This document shows positions 1 to 10,467 of a stretch of 39,189 nucleotides of DNA, piece by piece. Each line of letters opens with the position of its first letter. Positions within the stretch are counted from its first letter, which is position 1. Source of the DNA: Paracoccaceae bacterium. GTDB lineage: Bacteria; Pseudomonadota; Alphaproteobacteria; Rhizobiales; Stappiaceae. Both the position numbers and the translations under genes were made by a program. The notes under the pieces are model-generated. The model had not been told where the DNA came from. It did not search any database and saw only the letters and a program-made list of their open reading frames with translations. The DNA lies in the NCBI GenBank assembly GCA_002709505.1, contig PARB01000043.1, positions 1 through 39,189 on the forward strand, read 5' to 3'.

Positions 1-432
1 ATTGTCGCCAATGCTGCCGACCTTGGCCGAAAGGGTCGCGAACACCGATTTGCCGTCGCGTGCCATCGCCGGGCCGAAGTGTTTCAGGAGAAGCGCCGGG
101 CCGATGGCGTTGATCGCATAGGAGCGCGCCATCTGCGCGGGGTCGATCTGGCGAAGCGCCTTTTCCGGCGACATCTCGGCGTCGGAGAGGATACCGGTCG
201 CATCGACGACGAGGCGCAACGATCCCTGATCCTTCACGTAAGCCGCTGCGGCCTCGATACTCGCCTCGTCCAGAAGATCGAGGCGCGGCTCGCTCCCTCT
301 GGACAGGCCGATCACGGCGCCGAAGCGGCCCGAGGCGTCCAGGGCATCCATGAACGCGGAGCCAATCCCGCCGGTCGAGCCGATGACAACGGCAATGCCG
401 CCGGGAGGAAAACTGTTCAATGAGAAGGTCAT
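1..432 (-). CDS. SDR-family NAD(P)-dependent oxidoreductase, 3' end outside window
   Basis: This is the N-terminal 144 codons of a short-chain dehydrogenase. The gene runs off the left edge, so its C-terminus is missing here. It starts at ATG 432. The nucleotide-binding glycine motif reads VIGSTGGIGSAF near residue 17, and the Rossmann alternation continues to an NAIGPALLLKHF segment. The last visible stretch, FATLSAKVGSIGDN, carries the catalytic serine region. The Tyr-x3-Lys pair would lie beyond the window. The GSIGDN wording is typical of the C-factor/CsgA-like SDR subgroup. The substrate cannot be told. It is divergent from the PhzF-like gene, with about 240 bp between them. Confidence 0.85.
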   Translation of the reverse strand, partial: MTFSLNSFPPGGIAVVIGSTGGIGSAFMDALDASGRFGAVIGLSRGSEPRLDLLDEASIEAAAAYVKDQGSLRLVVDATGILSDAEMSPEKALRQIDPAQMARSYAINAIGPALLLKHFGPAMARDGKSVFATLSAKVGSIGDN

Positions 433-676
433 GGCCTGTCCTACGGCCAATCTCGCCGACCGGTTCACGGGTCTCAAGCCGGCCCTCTGGCCAAAACCGC
501 ACAAGGGAAGACCGGCCCGGCGTGTTTTGTTAACCTTTGGTTGACGATGACCGGGCGCGAAGTCGCGTCCGGCGCTGGCAACGCCGGCCACGGCATGCGA
601 CAGTCTGTCCGCCCGCACGCTCGGGCATGGCGACAATCGCGACAACGGCGACAAGAGAAACAGGGGAATGCGCACG

Positions 677-1588
677 ATGGCACGACGGTTCTACGTCCTC
701 GACGTCTTCACGAATCAGGCCCTTGCGGGAAATCCGCTGGCGGTCGTTCTGGACGCGGAAGGCCTGTCGGACGCCCGGATGCAGGGAATCGCACGCGAGT
801 TCAACCTGTCGGAGACTGTGTTCGTGCTGCCGCCGGAAAACCCTGCGCACTCGGCCAAGCTGCGGATTTTCACCCCGACGAAAGAGCTTCCTTTCGCAGG
901 CCATCCGACGGTTGGAACCGCGATCCTGCTGGCCCGCCAGCGGTTCGGCGACACCGACGACGACCAGAACGCCATGGTCGTGCTGGAAGAGGCCGTCGGC
1001 AACGTGCGCTGCGGCGTGGTGCTGAAGAACGGCGCGGCCGGCTTTGCCGAATTCGACGTGCCGAGGCTCGCCCGTCCCGCCGATCCGCTCGGCGACAAGG
1101 ACATCATCGCCGCAAGCCTGTCGCTGGAACCCAATGAGATCGGTTTCGAGAACCATCGCCCCTCCGCCTTCGAGGCCGGCGTCGCCTTCGCCTTCGTGCC
1201 GGTCGCCAATCTCAAGGCCCTGTCGCGCGCCCGGCCTGTCCAGGCCTATTGGCAGGAGGCCTATGGCGGCGACGGCGGCGCGGCGGTCTATGTCTACTGT
1301 CGCCAGACGACAACGCATGACGGCACCTTCTCGGCCCGCATGTTCAGCCCCGGCATGGGGATCTACGAAGACCCTGCAACCGGCTCCGCGGCGGCCGCCT
1401 TCGCCGGCGTCGTGCGCCATTTCGACAAGCCGACCGACGGCACCCACTATGTGCGCATCGAACAGGGCTACGACATGGGCCGCCCCTCGATGATCGACCT
1501 GGAACTCGACATCGAGGCCGGCGCACTCAACGCCGCGCGCATCGGCGGCCAGGCGGTCATCGTCTCCAAGGGCGAGTTGTTTCTTTAA
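677..1588 (+). CDS. PhzF-family isomerase/epimerase-like protein
   Basis: This is a two-lobed PhzF/DapF-fold protein of about 303 aa, the usual family length. The N-terminal lobe has FYVLDVFTNQALAGNPLAVV and the segment NLSETVFV, whose Glu46 aligns with the catalytic glutamate of PhzF. GHPTVGTA follows, and the C-terminal lobe has EDPATGSAAAAFAG. Such proteins catalyse proton-shuttling isomerisations. Most PhzF homologues outside phenazine clusters have unknown substrates, and no phenazine genes are nearby. An in-frame ATG lies at 668, but AGGGG at 662-666 almost touches it. ATG 677 has normal spacing, so I chose that start. The gene appears monocistronic. Confidence 0.88.
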   Translation: MARRFYVLDVFTNQALAGNPLAVVLDAEGLSDARMQGIAREFNLSETVFVLPPENPAHSAKLRIFTPTKELPFAGHPTVGTAILLARQRFGDTDDDQNAMVVLEEAVGNVRCGVVLKNGAAGFAEFDVPRLARPADPLGDKDIIAASLSLEPNEIGFENHRPSAFEAGVAFAFVPVANLKALSRARPVQAYWQEAYGGDGGAAVYVYCRQTTTHDGTFSARMFSPGMGIYEDPATGSAAAAFAGVVRHFDKPTDGTHYVRIEQGYDMGRPSMIDLELDIEAGALNAARIGGQAVIVSKGELFL

Positions 1589-1643
1589 GGCCCCAAGGAT
1601 ACGGCCCCTTACCTTCCGCATGTCACACCGGCCGAGCTGTCGC

Positions 1644-1664
1644 GAAAGCCGGGTGACGGCTTTC
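1644..1664 (+). terminator. possible terminator hairpin after the PhzF-like gene
   Basis: GAAAGCCG (1644-1651) pairs perfectly with CGGCTTTC (1657-1664) around a 5-nt loop, about 55 bp after the stop codon. No T-run follows, so intrinsic termination is uncertain. Confidence 0.3.
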
Positions 1665-1702
1665 CTCCAATGCGAACACCGAAGCGCGCCCCATTTTCCC
1701 GC

Positions 1703-1731
1703 TTGACGGCAGGGAGCATCGCGGGCATTGT
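1703..1731 (+). promoter_or_regulatory. possible promoter of the TetR gene
   Basis: TTGACG (1703-1708), a 17-nt spacer, then CATTGT (1726-1731), a weak -10. A transcript would start near 1738, directly upstream of the palindrome at 1744-1757. This would place a repressor over the start of transcription. It is inferred from consensus only. Confidence 0.3.
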
Positions 1732-1743
1732 CGCCGCCGAACC

Positions 1744-1757
1744 GTACCGTACGGTAC
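1744..1757. promoter_or_regulatory. perfect 14-bp palindrome, probable TetR-family operator
   Basis: GTACCGTACGGTAC is an exact inverted repeat with no spacer. It lies about 90 bp upstream of the TetR-family start. Size, symmetry and position are those of an autoregulatory TetR operator. The sequence is seen directly; its role is inferred. Confidence 0.55.
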
Positions 1758-1850
1758 CACTTCTTTTCCGACCCACTTAAGCCGTCGCCGGCCTGCGCAA
1801 GCAACCTCCGGCCCAGACAAATGCCACCCTCCAGTCCGCGACCCGTTCCG

Positions 1851-2498
1851 ATGACCGCCCCTGCCCCCGAATTCACGCCCCGCCAGAACGAGGTCCTCGC
1901 CTCGGCGCTGCGGCTCGTGGTCGAGGGCGGCGAGAAGGCGTTGACGACAGCGGCGGTGGCGCGGGCGGCCAATTGCTCCAAGGAAAGCCTGTATCGCTGG
2001 TTCGGCGACCGCGACGGACTGCTCGCGGCGATCGTCGCCCATCAGGCGTCGAAGGTGCGCGTGCCGCATGAAAACGACGATCAGTTGAGCGCCTCCGCCT
2101 TTCGCGAGCGGCTCGTTACCTTCGCGGAGGATCTGCTCACGGTGCTGGCCGGCGACACCTCGCTCGCGCTGAACCGGCTCGCCATCGGCCAGGCAAGCCG
2201 CGAGGGCTCGCCGCTCGGCCGCCTGCTCCTGGAGCGCGGGCGCCTCAGGATCGCGACCCGCGCCCGCGTGCTGCTGGAAGCCGGTGCCGCCCAGGGGCAT
2301 ATCGCCGCCGTCGATGCGACGGAAGCCTATCGCACGCTCTACGGGCTGATCGTGCGCGATGCCCACGGCCGCTGGCTGCTCGGCCAGGAGCCCGAGGGCG
2401 CGGAGGCCGATTTCGCGGCGCGGGCAAACCTGTCGGTCGACCAGTTTCTCACCCTCTTCCCGCCGGACGCCCAGAACACGGGCCGCCCGGCGGGCTGA
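1851..2498 (+). CDS. TetR/AcrR-family transcriptional regulator, AefR-like C-terminal domain
   Basis: DNA-binding repressor of about 215 aa. Residues 8-60 form the TetR helix-turn-helix: a first helix PRQNEVLASALRLVVEGG, then the HTH with LTTAAVARAANCSKESLYRWFGDRDGLL. The C-terminal ligand domain, with LLLERGRLRIATRARVLLEAG and YRTLYGLIVRD, resembles the AefR-like TetR_C type. The reading frame is open further upstream through the palindrome at 1744, with an alternative ATG at 1821. I chose ATG 1851, which leaves a short tail before helix 1. No start has a clear Shine-Dalgarno. ilvC begins 66 bp downstream on the same strand, so read-through is possible. The ligand and regulon are unknown. 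Confidence 0.85.
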   Translation: MTAPAPEFTPRQNEVLASALRLVVEGGEKALTTAAVARAANCSKESLYRWFGDRDGLLAAIVAHQASKVRVPHENDDQLSASAFRERLVTFAEDLLTVLAGDTSLALNRLAIGQASREGSPLGRLLLERGRLRIATRARVLLEAGAAQGHIAAVDATEAYRTLYGLIVRDAHGRWLLGQEPEGAEADFAARANLSVDQFLTLFPPDAQNTGRPAG

Positions 2499-2540
2499 CG
2501 TCAAAACCCCGGACGCCGGCCAACCGGCGCCCAAGCATGA

Positions 2541-3584
<1,044 letters not shown>

Positions 3585-3617
3585 GCGCTCCAGTTCGCGG
3601 CCGATCCACGCGAAACG

Positions 3618-3650
3618 AAACGGCCCGCCTTCGCGCGGGCCGTTTATTTT
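3618..3650 (+). terminator. Rho-independent terminator of ilvC
   Basis: AAACGGCCCGC (3618-3628) pairs with GCGGGCCGTTT (3635-3645) around a 6-nt loop, followed by ATTTT. It marks the last GC-rich native sequence before the AT-rich DHFR islet. Confidence 0.9.
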
Positions 3651-3853
3651 GAGAGAAATCTAAACGGGATTTTCAAACGGCTCTGTGCAAATGGTCTTTC
3701 AACCAACTGAGTCGGAGAATCTTAACTCCACATGCTAGGCCTTCCGTGCTAGAGGCGCCTTGCAGATGGTGCTCCCAAATGACAACCTACTTTAAAGGCT
3801 GCCGCCGCGCCGCGTGAAATGCGGTTGCGCGAAAGCAGTTATGGACAGAATCG

Positions 3854-4558
3854 ATGAACCTGAGAGAACTCATCCTGCCCTCAATTTCTTGCGTGGTAGC
3901 CCGGAGCTATCCCGACAGGGTCATCGGCTGTGAAAATCAATTGCCTTGGCGACTGAAAACAGACCTTCAAAACTTCAAGAAAACTACGAAGGGCCACGCT
4001 GTCATTATGGGTCGTAAGACCTTTGATTCTATCGGGCGCCCGCTACCAAACCGCAAGAACATCATACTTTCGAAACAAAATAACTTCACGAATGCAGATG
4101 TAGAAATTGCCAATTCGTTTGAGCAGGCACTTTTTTCGGCAGATGTTTACTCTATTTCTGAATCAGTTCGAGATATATTCATTATCGGAGGAGACCAGAT
4201 TTATCGTGTTTTTGAAGAGTTTATAAATAAAGTTTACTTGACAGATGTATTTACTGGAGAAATATCTGGCGATGCATTCTTTGATTTCGATTTTGATAAG
4301 CGCCAGTGGAAGACGATTTCGGAAACTGAGTTTCCGAAGACTGACGTCGATGAATTCCCTTTCCGTCTCACTGTATTGGAGAGGCGTCGGAAAACCGTTA
4401 GGACTATCGATATAACGAAACTCTATACAGATGCGCGCACAAAATTTGACCTAATGGACAAGTACAGCACCGAGGAAATAGCAAGGAAACTAAAATTCTC
4501 AGATCACTATTTTGAGAAGCAACAAGAAGAAGAGCCTCAGTTCGAGCTGTCCCTTTGA
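3854..4558 (+). CDS. dihydrofolate reductase with C-terminal extension, in AT-rich DNA
   Basis: DHFR reduces dihydrofolate to tetrahydrofolate with NADPH, regenerating the cofactor oxidised by thymidylate synthase. Residues 10-165 follow the family: VIGCENQLPWRLKTDL with the catalytic acid Asp37, then HAVIMGRKTFDSIGRPLPNRKN for cofactor and folate binding, and IFIIGGDQIYRVF with the conserved glycine pair. At 234 aa it is about 60-70 residues longer than a usual bacterial DHFR. The extra C-terminal part, from about residue 180, is charged and has no motif I recognise. Base composition is foreign to its neighbours: 25 of 60 bases are G/C at 4081-4140. It stands alone, with about 270 bp before it and 240 bp after it free of genes. 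It could be a horizontally acquired, trimethoprim-insensitive type or a replacement of native folA. Confidence 0.9.
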   Translation: MNLRELILPSISCVVARSYPDRVIGCENQLPWRLKTDLQNFKKTTKGHAVIMGRKTFDSIGRPLPNRKNIILSKQNNFTNADVEIANSFEQALFSADVYSISESVRDIFIIGGDQIYRVFEEFINKVYLTDVFTGEISGDAFFDFDFDKRQWKTISETEFPKTDVDEFPFRLTVLERRRKTVRTIDITKLYTDARTKFDLMDKYSTEEIARKLKFSDHYFEKQQEEEPQFELSL

Positions 4559-4798
4559 TCTGGCGCACAGTTCAAAAAGCAGGCCAAATTCACCTATTTT
4601 CAAGTTTTATTTCAAGGCGCGGTACACTAAAAAGTTGAAGACCTTTACCCTCAAATAAACTGCGCACGCGCCCTTTGTCGCGTCTGCGCCTATCCGCGTC
4701 GGCCTGCGCCCTTTCGCTCGTCGCAAAGCCTGCCTAGGATCGGGCCAGAACAGGCGGCCCCATCGCGGCCGCACGACCCGCTCCTGGAGGACGACACA

Positions 4799-5911
<1,113 letters not shown>

Positions 5912-5969
5912 CCCTGTCCCTCACGCGGCCCCCAAGCCGGCATGCGTGCAACCTGAGGAGCTCCCCGCA

Positions 5970-6386
5970 ATGAGCGAGGCGGAAACGATGTGGTCGGAGA
6001 CACGCGACCTGGATTCCATCGGCGGACGCATCCGCCGCGCACGGGAAGCCGCCAACCTGAGCGGCGCGCAGCTTGCGCGCCGTCTCGGCATCAAGACCGC
6101 GACGGTCAATGCCTGGGAAAGCGGCCGCTCCGAGCCGCGCGCCAACCGGCTGACCATGCTTGCGGGTTTTCTCGCCGTCAGCCCGACCTGGCTTCTGTAT
6201 GGCGTGGGCGAGGCGCCGACGGATGAACGCATGACGACGGAGCTCTCGATGATCTCGGCGAGCCTCAAGAACCTGCGCGACACCCATGAGCGCACCGGCG
6301 AGGCGCTCGACCGGCTGGAAGAGCAGATCGAGCGTCTGGCGCGCGCAGCCCGGTCGCAGGCCGAAGAGGCGGCCGGGTCCTCGTGA
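5970..6386 (+). CDS. XRE-family helix-turn-helix regulator
   Basis: Small DNA-binding protein of 138 aa. A Cro/CI-type HTH fills residues 15-70: IGGRIRRAREAANLSGAQLA, then IKTATVNAWESGRSEPRANR and the closing helix LTMLAGFLAVSPTWLLYG. The C-terminal third is a heptad-rich helix (LKNLRDTHERTGEALDRLEE) that probably mediates dimerisation. ATG 5970 has GAGGAG nine bases upstream; the open frame before it overlaps frmA and is not used. Its position between frmA and fghA, with its stop overlapping the next start, suggests it controls this operon. The signal it senses is not visible. Confidence 0.85.
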   Translation: MSEAETMWSETRDLDSIGGRIRRAREAANLSGAQLARRLGIKTATVNAWESGRSEPRANRLTMLAGFLAVSPTWLLYGVGEAPTDERMTTELSMISASLKNLRDTHERTGEALDRLEEQIERLARAARSQAEEAAGSS

Positions 6387-6922
6387 TCCGGATCCCGCCG
6401 CCCGCTATCGCCGGCCGCCCCCGGCTGGACGCGACCTGGTGCTGCCTGGACGACTTGTCCCCGGCACGGATCCACGCGCTCTTCCGCTTGCGCGTCGCCA
6501 TCTTCGTTGTCGAGCAGGCCTGTGCCTACGCGGAGATCGACGGGCGCGACCCCGATGCCGAACATCTCCTGCTGGAGACAATGGACGGCGGGCTTGCCGC
6601 CTGCCTGCGCCTGCTGCCGCCGAACGGCGACGGGGCACCGCGCCTCGGCCGCATCGCCACCGCACCGGACTGGCGCGGCTGCGGCCTCGGCGGCTATCTC
6701 TTGACGGCAGGCATAGCTCGCGCCCGCGCGCGTTGGCCCGACCGGCCGGTGGAGCTCTCCGCCCAAGCCCATCTGCAGGGCTTCTACGCGGCCCATGGCT
6801 TCCGCCCCGTCTCGGAGATCTACGACGAGGACGGGATCCCGCATATCGACATGCGCCGCCCGGCCGGGATCGAGCCGGCCGCCGCGCGCCACGACACCCC
6901 TTCGGAGACCGCCCATCCATGA
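6383..6922 (+). CDS. ElaA-like GNAT N-acetyltransferase
   Basis: GCN5-related acetyltransferase of 179 aa. The N-terminal strand-helix block reads LFRLRVAIFVVEQACAYAEIDGRDPD, characteristic of ElaA proteins. The acetyl-CoA motif A is RIATAPDWRGCGLGGYL, and the C-terminal part has AQAHLQGFYAAHGFRPVSE. The GTG start at 6383 overlaps the TGA of the XRE gene, and its own stop overlaps the ATG of fghA, so translation is probably coupled in both directions. The residues after about 155 are Ala/Pro-rich and poorly conserved. The substrate is unknown. Its place between two formaldehyde genes is unusual. Confidence 0.87.
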   Translation: MIRIPPPAIAGRPRLDATWCCLDDLSPARIHALFRLRVAIFVVEQACAYAEIDGRDPDAEHLLLETMDGGLAACLRLLPPNGDGAPRLGRIATAPDWRGCGLGGYLLTAGIARARARWPDRPVELSAQAHLQGFYAAHGFRPVSEIYDEDGIPHIDMRRPAGIEPAAARHDTPSETAHP

Positions 6923-7761
6923 CCCTTGATCTTGTTTCCAGCGCCCGCGCCTTCGGCGGAGAGCAGCGCGTCTACCGGCATGCCTCCACCGCCACCGGCA
7001 CCGACATGGAATTCGCCGCCTTTCTGCCGGCAGAGGCCCTGCGCGGCGAGGCCTGCCCGACGCTGGTCTATCTCTCCGGCCTGACCTGCACCTGGGAAAA
7101 CGCCACCTCGAAGGCCGGCTATCAGCGGCTCGCGGCGGAAAACGCGATGATCGTGATCGCCCCCGACACCAGCCCGCGCGGCGAAGGCGTTGCCAATGAC
7201 GAGGCCTATGACCTTGGCCAGGGCGCGGGCTTCTACGTCGATGCAACGCAGGCCCCCTGGGCCCCGCATTTCCGCATGGAAAGCTACGTCGCCGACGAAC
7301 TGATGGGCCTGGTGAGCGCCGAGTTGCCGGTGTGGGACAGCGCCATCGGTATCACCGGCCATTCCATGGGCGGTCATGGCGCGCTGACGCTCGCCATGAA
7401 ATACCCCGACCTGTTCCGCTCCGTCTCCGCCTTCGCGCCCATCGTCAATCCGACCGCCTGCCCCTGGGGCGAGAAGACGCTCGGCGCCTATCTCGGCGGC
7501 AACCGCAAGACCTGGGAGGCGCATGACGCCTGCCATCTCGTTCGAACCAAAGGCTGGGCGCGCGATATCCTGATCGACCAGGGATCTGCCGACGGCTTTC
7601 TGGAAGAGCAGCTCAAGCCCTGGGCCTTCGACGCGGCGTGCCGCGAGGCTGGCGTCGAGCTGACCCTGCGCCTGCAGGGCGGCTATGATCATTCCTATTA
7701 CTTCGTCTCGACCTTCCTGCCGGACCACATGGCCTGGCACGCCGAACGGCTGACCGGCTGA
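6919..7761 (+). CDS. fghA: S-formylglutathione hydrolase
   Basis: Serine esterase of the alpha/beta-hydrolase (esterase D) family that cleaves S-formylglutathione to formate and glutathione, the second step after frmA. The 280-aa length is standard. The oxyanion segment is YLSGLTCTWENATSKAGYQ. The nucleophile elbow GHSMGG places Ser149, with Asp225 in GSADGFL and His258 in GYDHSYYF completing the triad. The N-terminal GGEQRVYRHASTATGTDMEF is also typical. Its ATG overlaps the stop of the acetyltransferase by 4 bp. The amine oxidase gene starts only 36 bp downstream. Confidence 0.97.
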   Translation: MTLDLVSSARAFGGEQRVYRHASTATGTDMEFAAFLPAEALRGEACPTLVYLSGLTCTWENATSKAGYQRLAAENAMIVIAPDTSPRGEGVANDEAYDLGQGAGFYVDATQAPWAPHFRMESYVADELMGLVSAELPVWDSAIGITGHSMGGHGALTLAMKYPDLFRSVSAFAPIVNPTACPWGEKTLGAYLGGNRKTWEAHDACHLVRTKGWARDILIDQGSADGFLEEQLKPWAFDAACREAGVELTLRLQGGYDHSYYFVSTFLPDHMAWHAERLTG

Positions 7762-7797
7762 CCGGCTTATTTTCAAGAACCGATTTCCGGAGACCCA

Positions 7798-9051
7798 ATG
7801 TCCGACTACGACGTGATCGTCATCGGCGCAGGTGCTGCAGGCCTTGCTGCCGGAGAAGCCCTCGCACAGGCCGGCGTGTCTTTCGCCGTCCTCGAGGCCA
7901 AGGCCCGGGTCGGTGGCCGCGCCTGGACGGACGAGCGCATCTTTCCCGGCATCCCCTTCGATCGGGGCTGTCACTGGATGCACAGCGCCTCGCACAATCC
8001 GTTCCGCGAGATCGCAGACCGGCTGGGCGTCGACTATCGGCGCATGGGAACGCGCCGCTCCAGCGGTCTGTATCTCTCCGGCGAAAAGGCGGATGCGGCA
8101 ACGACGAGGGCCGCCTGGGACGCGGTAGAGGCGGCATTCGCGGCCGCTGACGCGGCCGGCGAGGCGGGCCGGGACGTCGATGCGCAAAGCGTATGCGACA
8201 CCGCCGGCCCGTGGTGGCCGCTCGCCCGACACTGGATGTCGCTGCTCTCCGCCATGCCCCCGGAGCAGATCTCCACGCTCGACCTTGCCGCCTATCAGGA
8301 CACCAAGGAGAACTGGCCGGTCGTTTCCGGCTATGGCGCGCTCATTGCCCGCGCTGCGGCGCATGTGCCGGTGCATCTGGATGTGGAGGTCAATGCGATC
8401 GACCGGTCGTCGACGCCGATCCGCGTCGAAACCAGCCGCGGCACCCTGCGCGCCCGCTCCGTCATTCTCACCGTCTCGACCAACATCCTCGCCTCCGGCA
8501 AGATCCGCTTCACGCCAGCGCTTCCCGACGCTGTGCGGGAGGCCGCCGCACATTGTCCGACCGGGGTGGCCGAAAAGGTCGCGTTTCTGCTCGATGCACC
8601 GGTCGAAGGCTTTGACGACACCGCTTATATCGACACGATGACGCCCGGCGATCCGGCGCGGGCGCCGATCAATTTCGTCATCAACCACTTCTCCCAGCCG
8701 GTGATCGTCGGCCAGTTGTGCGGCGAAACCGCGCGGGAACTGGAAGCGGCGGGAGAGCCGGCGATGGTCGATTTCGGCCTTGCCGCCCTCAAGGACGTTT
8801 TCGGCAGCGGAATTGGAGCGCGCATCCGCCGCGCCACCGCGACCCGCTGGACCTCGGACCCGCACATCCTGGGCGCCTATTCCTGCGCCCTGTCCGGCCA
8901 TGCCGACGCCCGCGCCGCCCTGCGCGCGCCCATCGACGGCGGCCTGTTTCTGGCCGGTGAAGCGGTTTCGGCAACGGCCTTTTCCACCGCCCATGGCGCG
9001 CGGCAAAGCGGACTGGAGGCCGCCCGGGCCGCCCTGTCGGCGGCCGGATAA
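7798..9051 (+). CDS. flavin-containing amine oxidase (MAO family)
   Basis: FAD-dependent oxidoreductase of 417 aa. The dinucleotide-binding motif DVIVIGAGAAGLAAGEALA begins at residue 4, followed by LEAKARVGGRAWTD, the GG-R motif of the monoamine-oxidase superfamily. The C-terminal FAD-closing motif is GLFLAGEAVSATAFSTAHGA near residues 380-400. No signal peptide is seen, so it is probably cytosolic. Members oxidise amines to an aldehyde, ammonia and H2O2, though desaturases share the fold. It follows fghA by 36 bp and is probably the last gene of the formaldehyde operon, so an aldehyde-yielding substrate is an attractive inference. A possible -35 element (TTGACA, 9114-9119) for hflK lies after it. 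Confidence 0.87.
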   Translation: MSDYDVIVIGAGAAGLAAGEALAQAGVSFAVLEAKARVGGRAWTDERIFPGIPFDRGCHWMHSASHNPFREIADRLGVDYRRMGTRRSSGLYLSGEKADAATTRAAWDAVEAAFAAADAAGEAGRDVDAQSVCDTAGPWWPLARHWMSLLSAMPPEQISTLDLAAYQDTKENWPVVSGYGALIARAAAHVPVHLDVEVNAIDRSSTPIRVETSRGTLRARSVILTVSTNILASGKIRFTPALPDAVREAAAHCPTGVAEKVAFLLDAPVEGFDDTAYIDTMTPGDPARAPINFVINHFSQPVIVGQLCGETARELEAAGEPAMVDFGLAALKDVFGSGIGARIRRATATRWTSDPHILGAYSCALSGHADARAALRAPIDGGLFLAGEAVSATAFSTAHGARQSGLEAARAALSAAG

Positions 9052-9285
9052 ACCATCGCGACCGAAATCGACGCGAAAACCGCGAAACCGGCCACCTGTC
9101 GCCCCGGCACGCATTGACAAGCAAGGTCGCGGTATCCAAGTCGGTACCAGGGGAGTGACGGCCGATACGCTTCATTGAAAGCGCCGGGAAGAGTTCCTAT
9201 AACCCGACGAGGCCCTGAACCGGGGCAAACCGACAACCGGACCCTGGCGCATACGGCGCCGGGCTCCTCAGCGAAGGATGTGTTG

Positions 9286-10467
9286 ATGCCTTGGAGCAAC
9301 CAGAACGGCGGCGGCGGCTGGAAAGGCGGCGGCAACGGCGGTCCGTGGGGCGGATCGGGCGGTGGCGGCGGCGGCCCTTGGGGAAATGGTCCCCAGCGCG
9401 GCGGTGGCGGCGGAGGCGGCAATCCGCCGGATCTGGAAGAACTCCTGAAGCGTAGCCAGAACACGCTGAAGAGCGTGCTTCCCGGCGGCGGCAATCTCGG
9501 CTTCAAGGGCATCCTTCTGGCGATCGTCGTCGTGATCGGCATCTGGTTCGCCAACGGCTTCTACCGGGTCGAACAGGGCCAGGTCGGCGTGGAACTCGTT
9601 CTCGGCGAAATCACCGGCCAGACGGCGCCGGGCCTGAATTACAACTGGCCCTATCCGCTCGGGTCCGTGTTCACGCCGGAAGTGCTGCGCATCCGCGAAA
9701 TCACCGTCGGCCTTCGCGAGACGGTGCGCGGCTCGCGCGTCACCGCGCAGGACGTGGTCGAGGAAAGCCTGATGCTGACCGGCGACGAGAACATCGTCGA
9801 CGTCGACTTCAAGGTTCAGTGGCGCATCCGGAACACGCCGCAGGGCGTCTCCGACTACCTGTTCAACATCCAGGATCCGGAAGCCACGGTGAAGGCGGTC
9901 GCCGAAAGCGCGATGCGCGAGGTCGTGGGCGAGAGCAACATCGATTCCATCCTTGGCGAGAATCGCCTGCCGATCCAGCAGGCCGTGCGCACGCTGATGC
10001 AGGGTGCGCTCGACACCTACGGCGCCGGCGTCGAGGTGACCGAGGTGCAGATGCAGAAGGTCGACCCGCCGCAGCAGGTCATCGACGCCTTCCGCGACGT
10101 GCAGGCGGCCCGTGCCGATCAGGAGCGCATCCAGAACGAGGCGCAGACCTACGCCAACCGGATCGTGCCGGAAGCGCGAGGCGAGGCGGCCCGTGTTCTC
10201 GAGGCGGCCAATGCCTATCGCGACCAGACGATCGCGGAAGCCAACGGTCAGGCCCAGCGCTTTACCAAGGTTCTCCAGGAGTATCGCAAGGCACCGAACG
10301 TGACCCGCGAGCGGCTCTATCTCGAAACGCTTGAGAAGGTTCTGGGCGCCAACAACAAGATCATCATCGACGACAACGTTGGCGGCGCAGGCGGCATTGT
10401 CCCCTATCTCCCGCTCGACCAGCTCAACAAGTCTCAGGGCGCCGCCCGCAGCGGAGGCAACCAGTAA
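9286..10467 (+). CDS. hflK: FtsH protease modulator HflK (SPFH/prohibitin family)
   Basis: HflK and HflC form the large periplasmic-facing cage around FtsH that limits access of membrane substrates. The 393-aa protein begins with a Gly/Pro/Asn-rich cytoplasmic tail (residues 1-50), typical of HflK. A single membrane segment, FKGILLAIVVVIGIWFANGF (about 73-92), and the SPFH domain with RVEQGQVGVELVLGEI follow. A long helical part with ARADQERIQNEAQTYANRIV ends the protein. ATG 9286 has AAGGA seven bases upstream; open frame further upstream is not used. The stop and the start of hflC overlap (TAATG), so the two are translationally coupled. Confidence 0.95.
   Translation: MPWSNQNGGGGWKGGGNGGPWGGSGGGGGGPWGNGPQRGGGGGGGNPPDLEELLKRSQNTLKSVLPGGGNLGFKGILLAIVVVIGIWFANGFYRVEQGQVGVELVLGEITGQTAPGLNYNWPYPLGSVFTPEVLRIREITVGLRETVRGSRVTAQDVVEESLMLTGDENIVDVDFKVQWRIRNTPQGVSDYLFNIQDPEATVKAVAESAMREVVGESNIDSILGENRLPIQQAVRTLMQGALDTYGAGVEVTEVQMQKVDPPQQVIDAFRDVQAARADQERIQNEAQTYANRIVPEARGEAARVLEAANAYRDQTIAEANGQAQRFTKVLQEYRKAPNVTRERLYLETLEKVLGANNKIIIDDNVGGAGGIVPYLPLDQLNKSQGAARSGGNQ

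Noticed and set aside
3690..3760. Possible tRNA or tRNA fragment on the minus strand at the left edge of the DHFR islet
   Set aside because: CTCAGTTGG resembles a D-arm, but I could not pair an acceptor stem, anticodon arm or T-arm around it. It could be chance in AT-rich sequence.
9289..9440. Short G-rich repeats near 9300-9420
   Set aside because: They encode the Gly-rich N-terminal tail of HflK, which is usual in the family.
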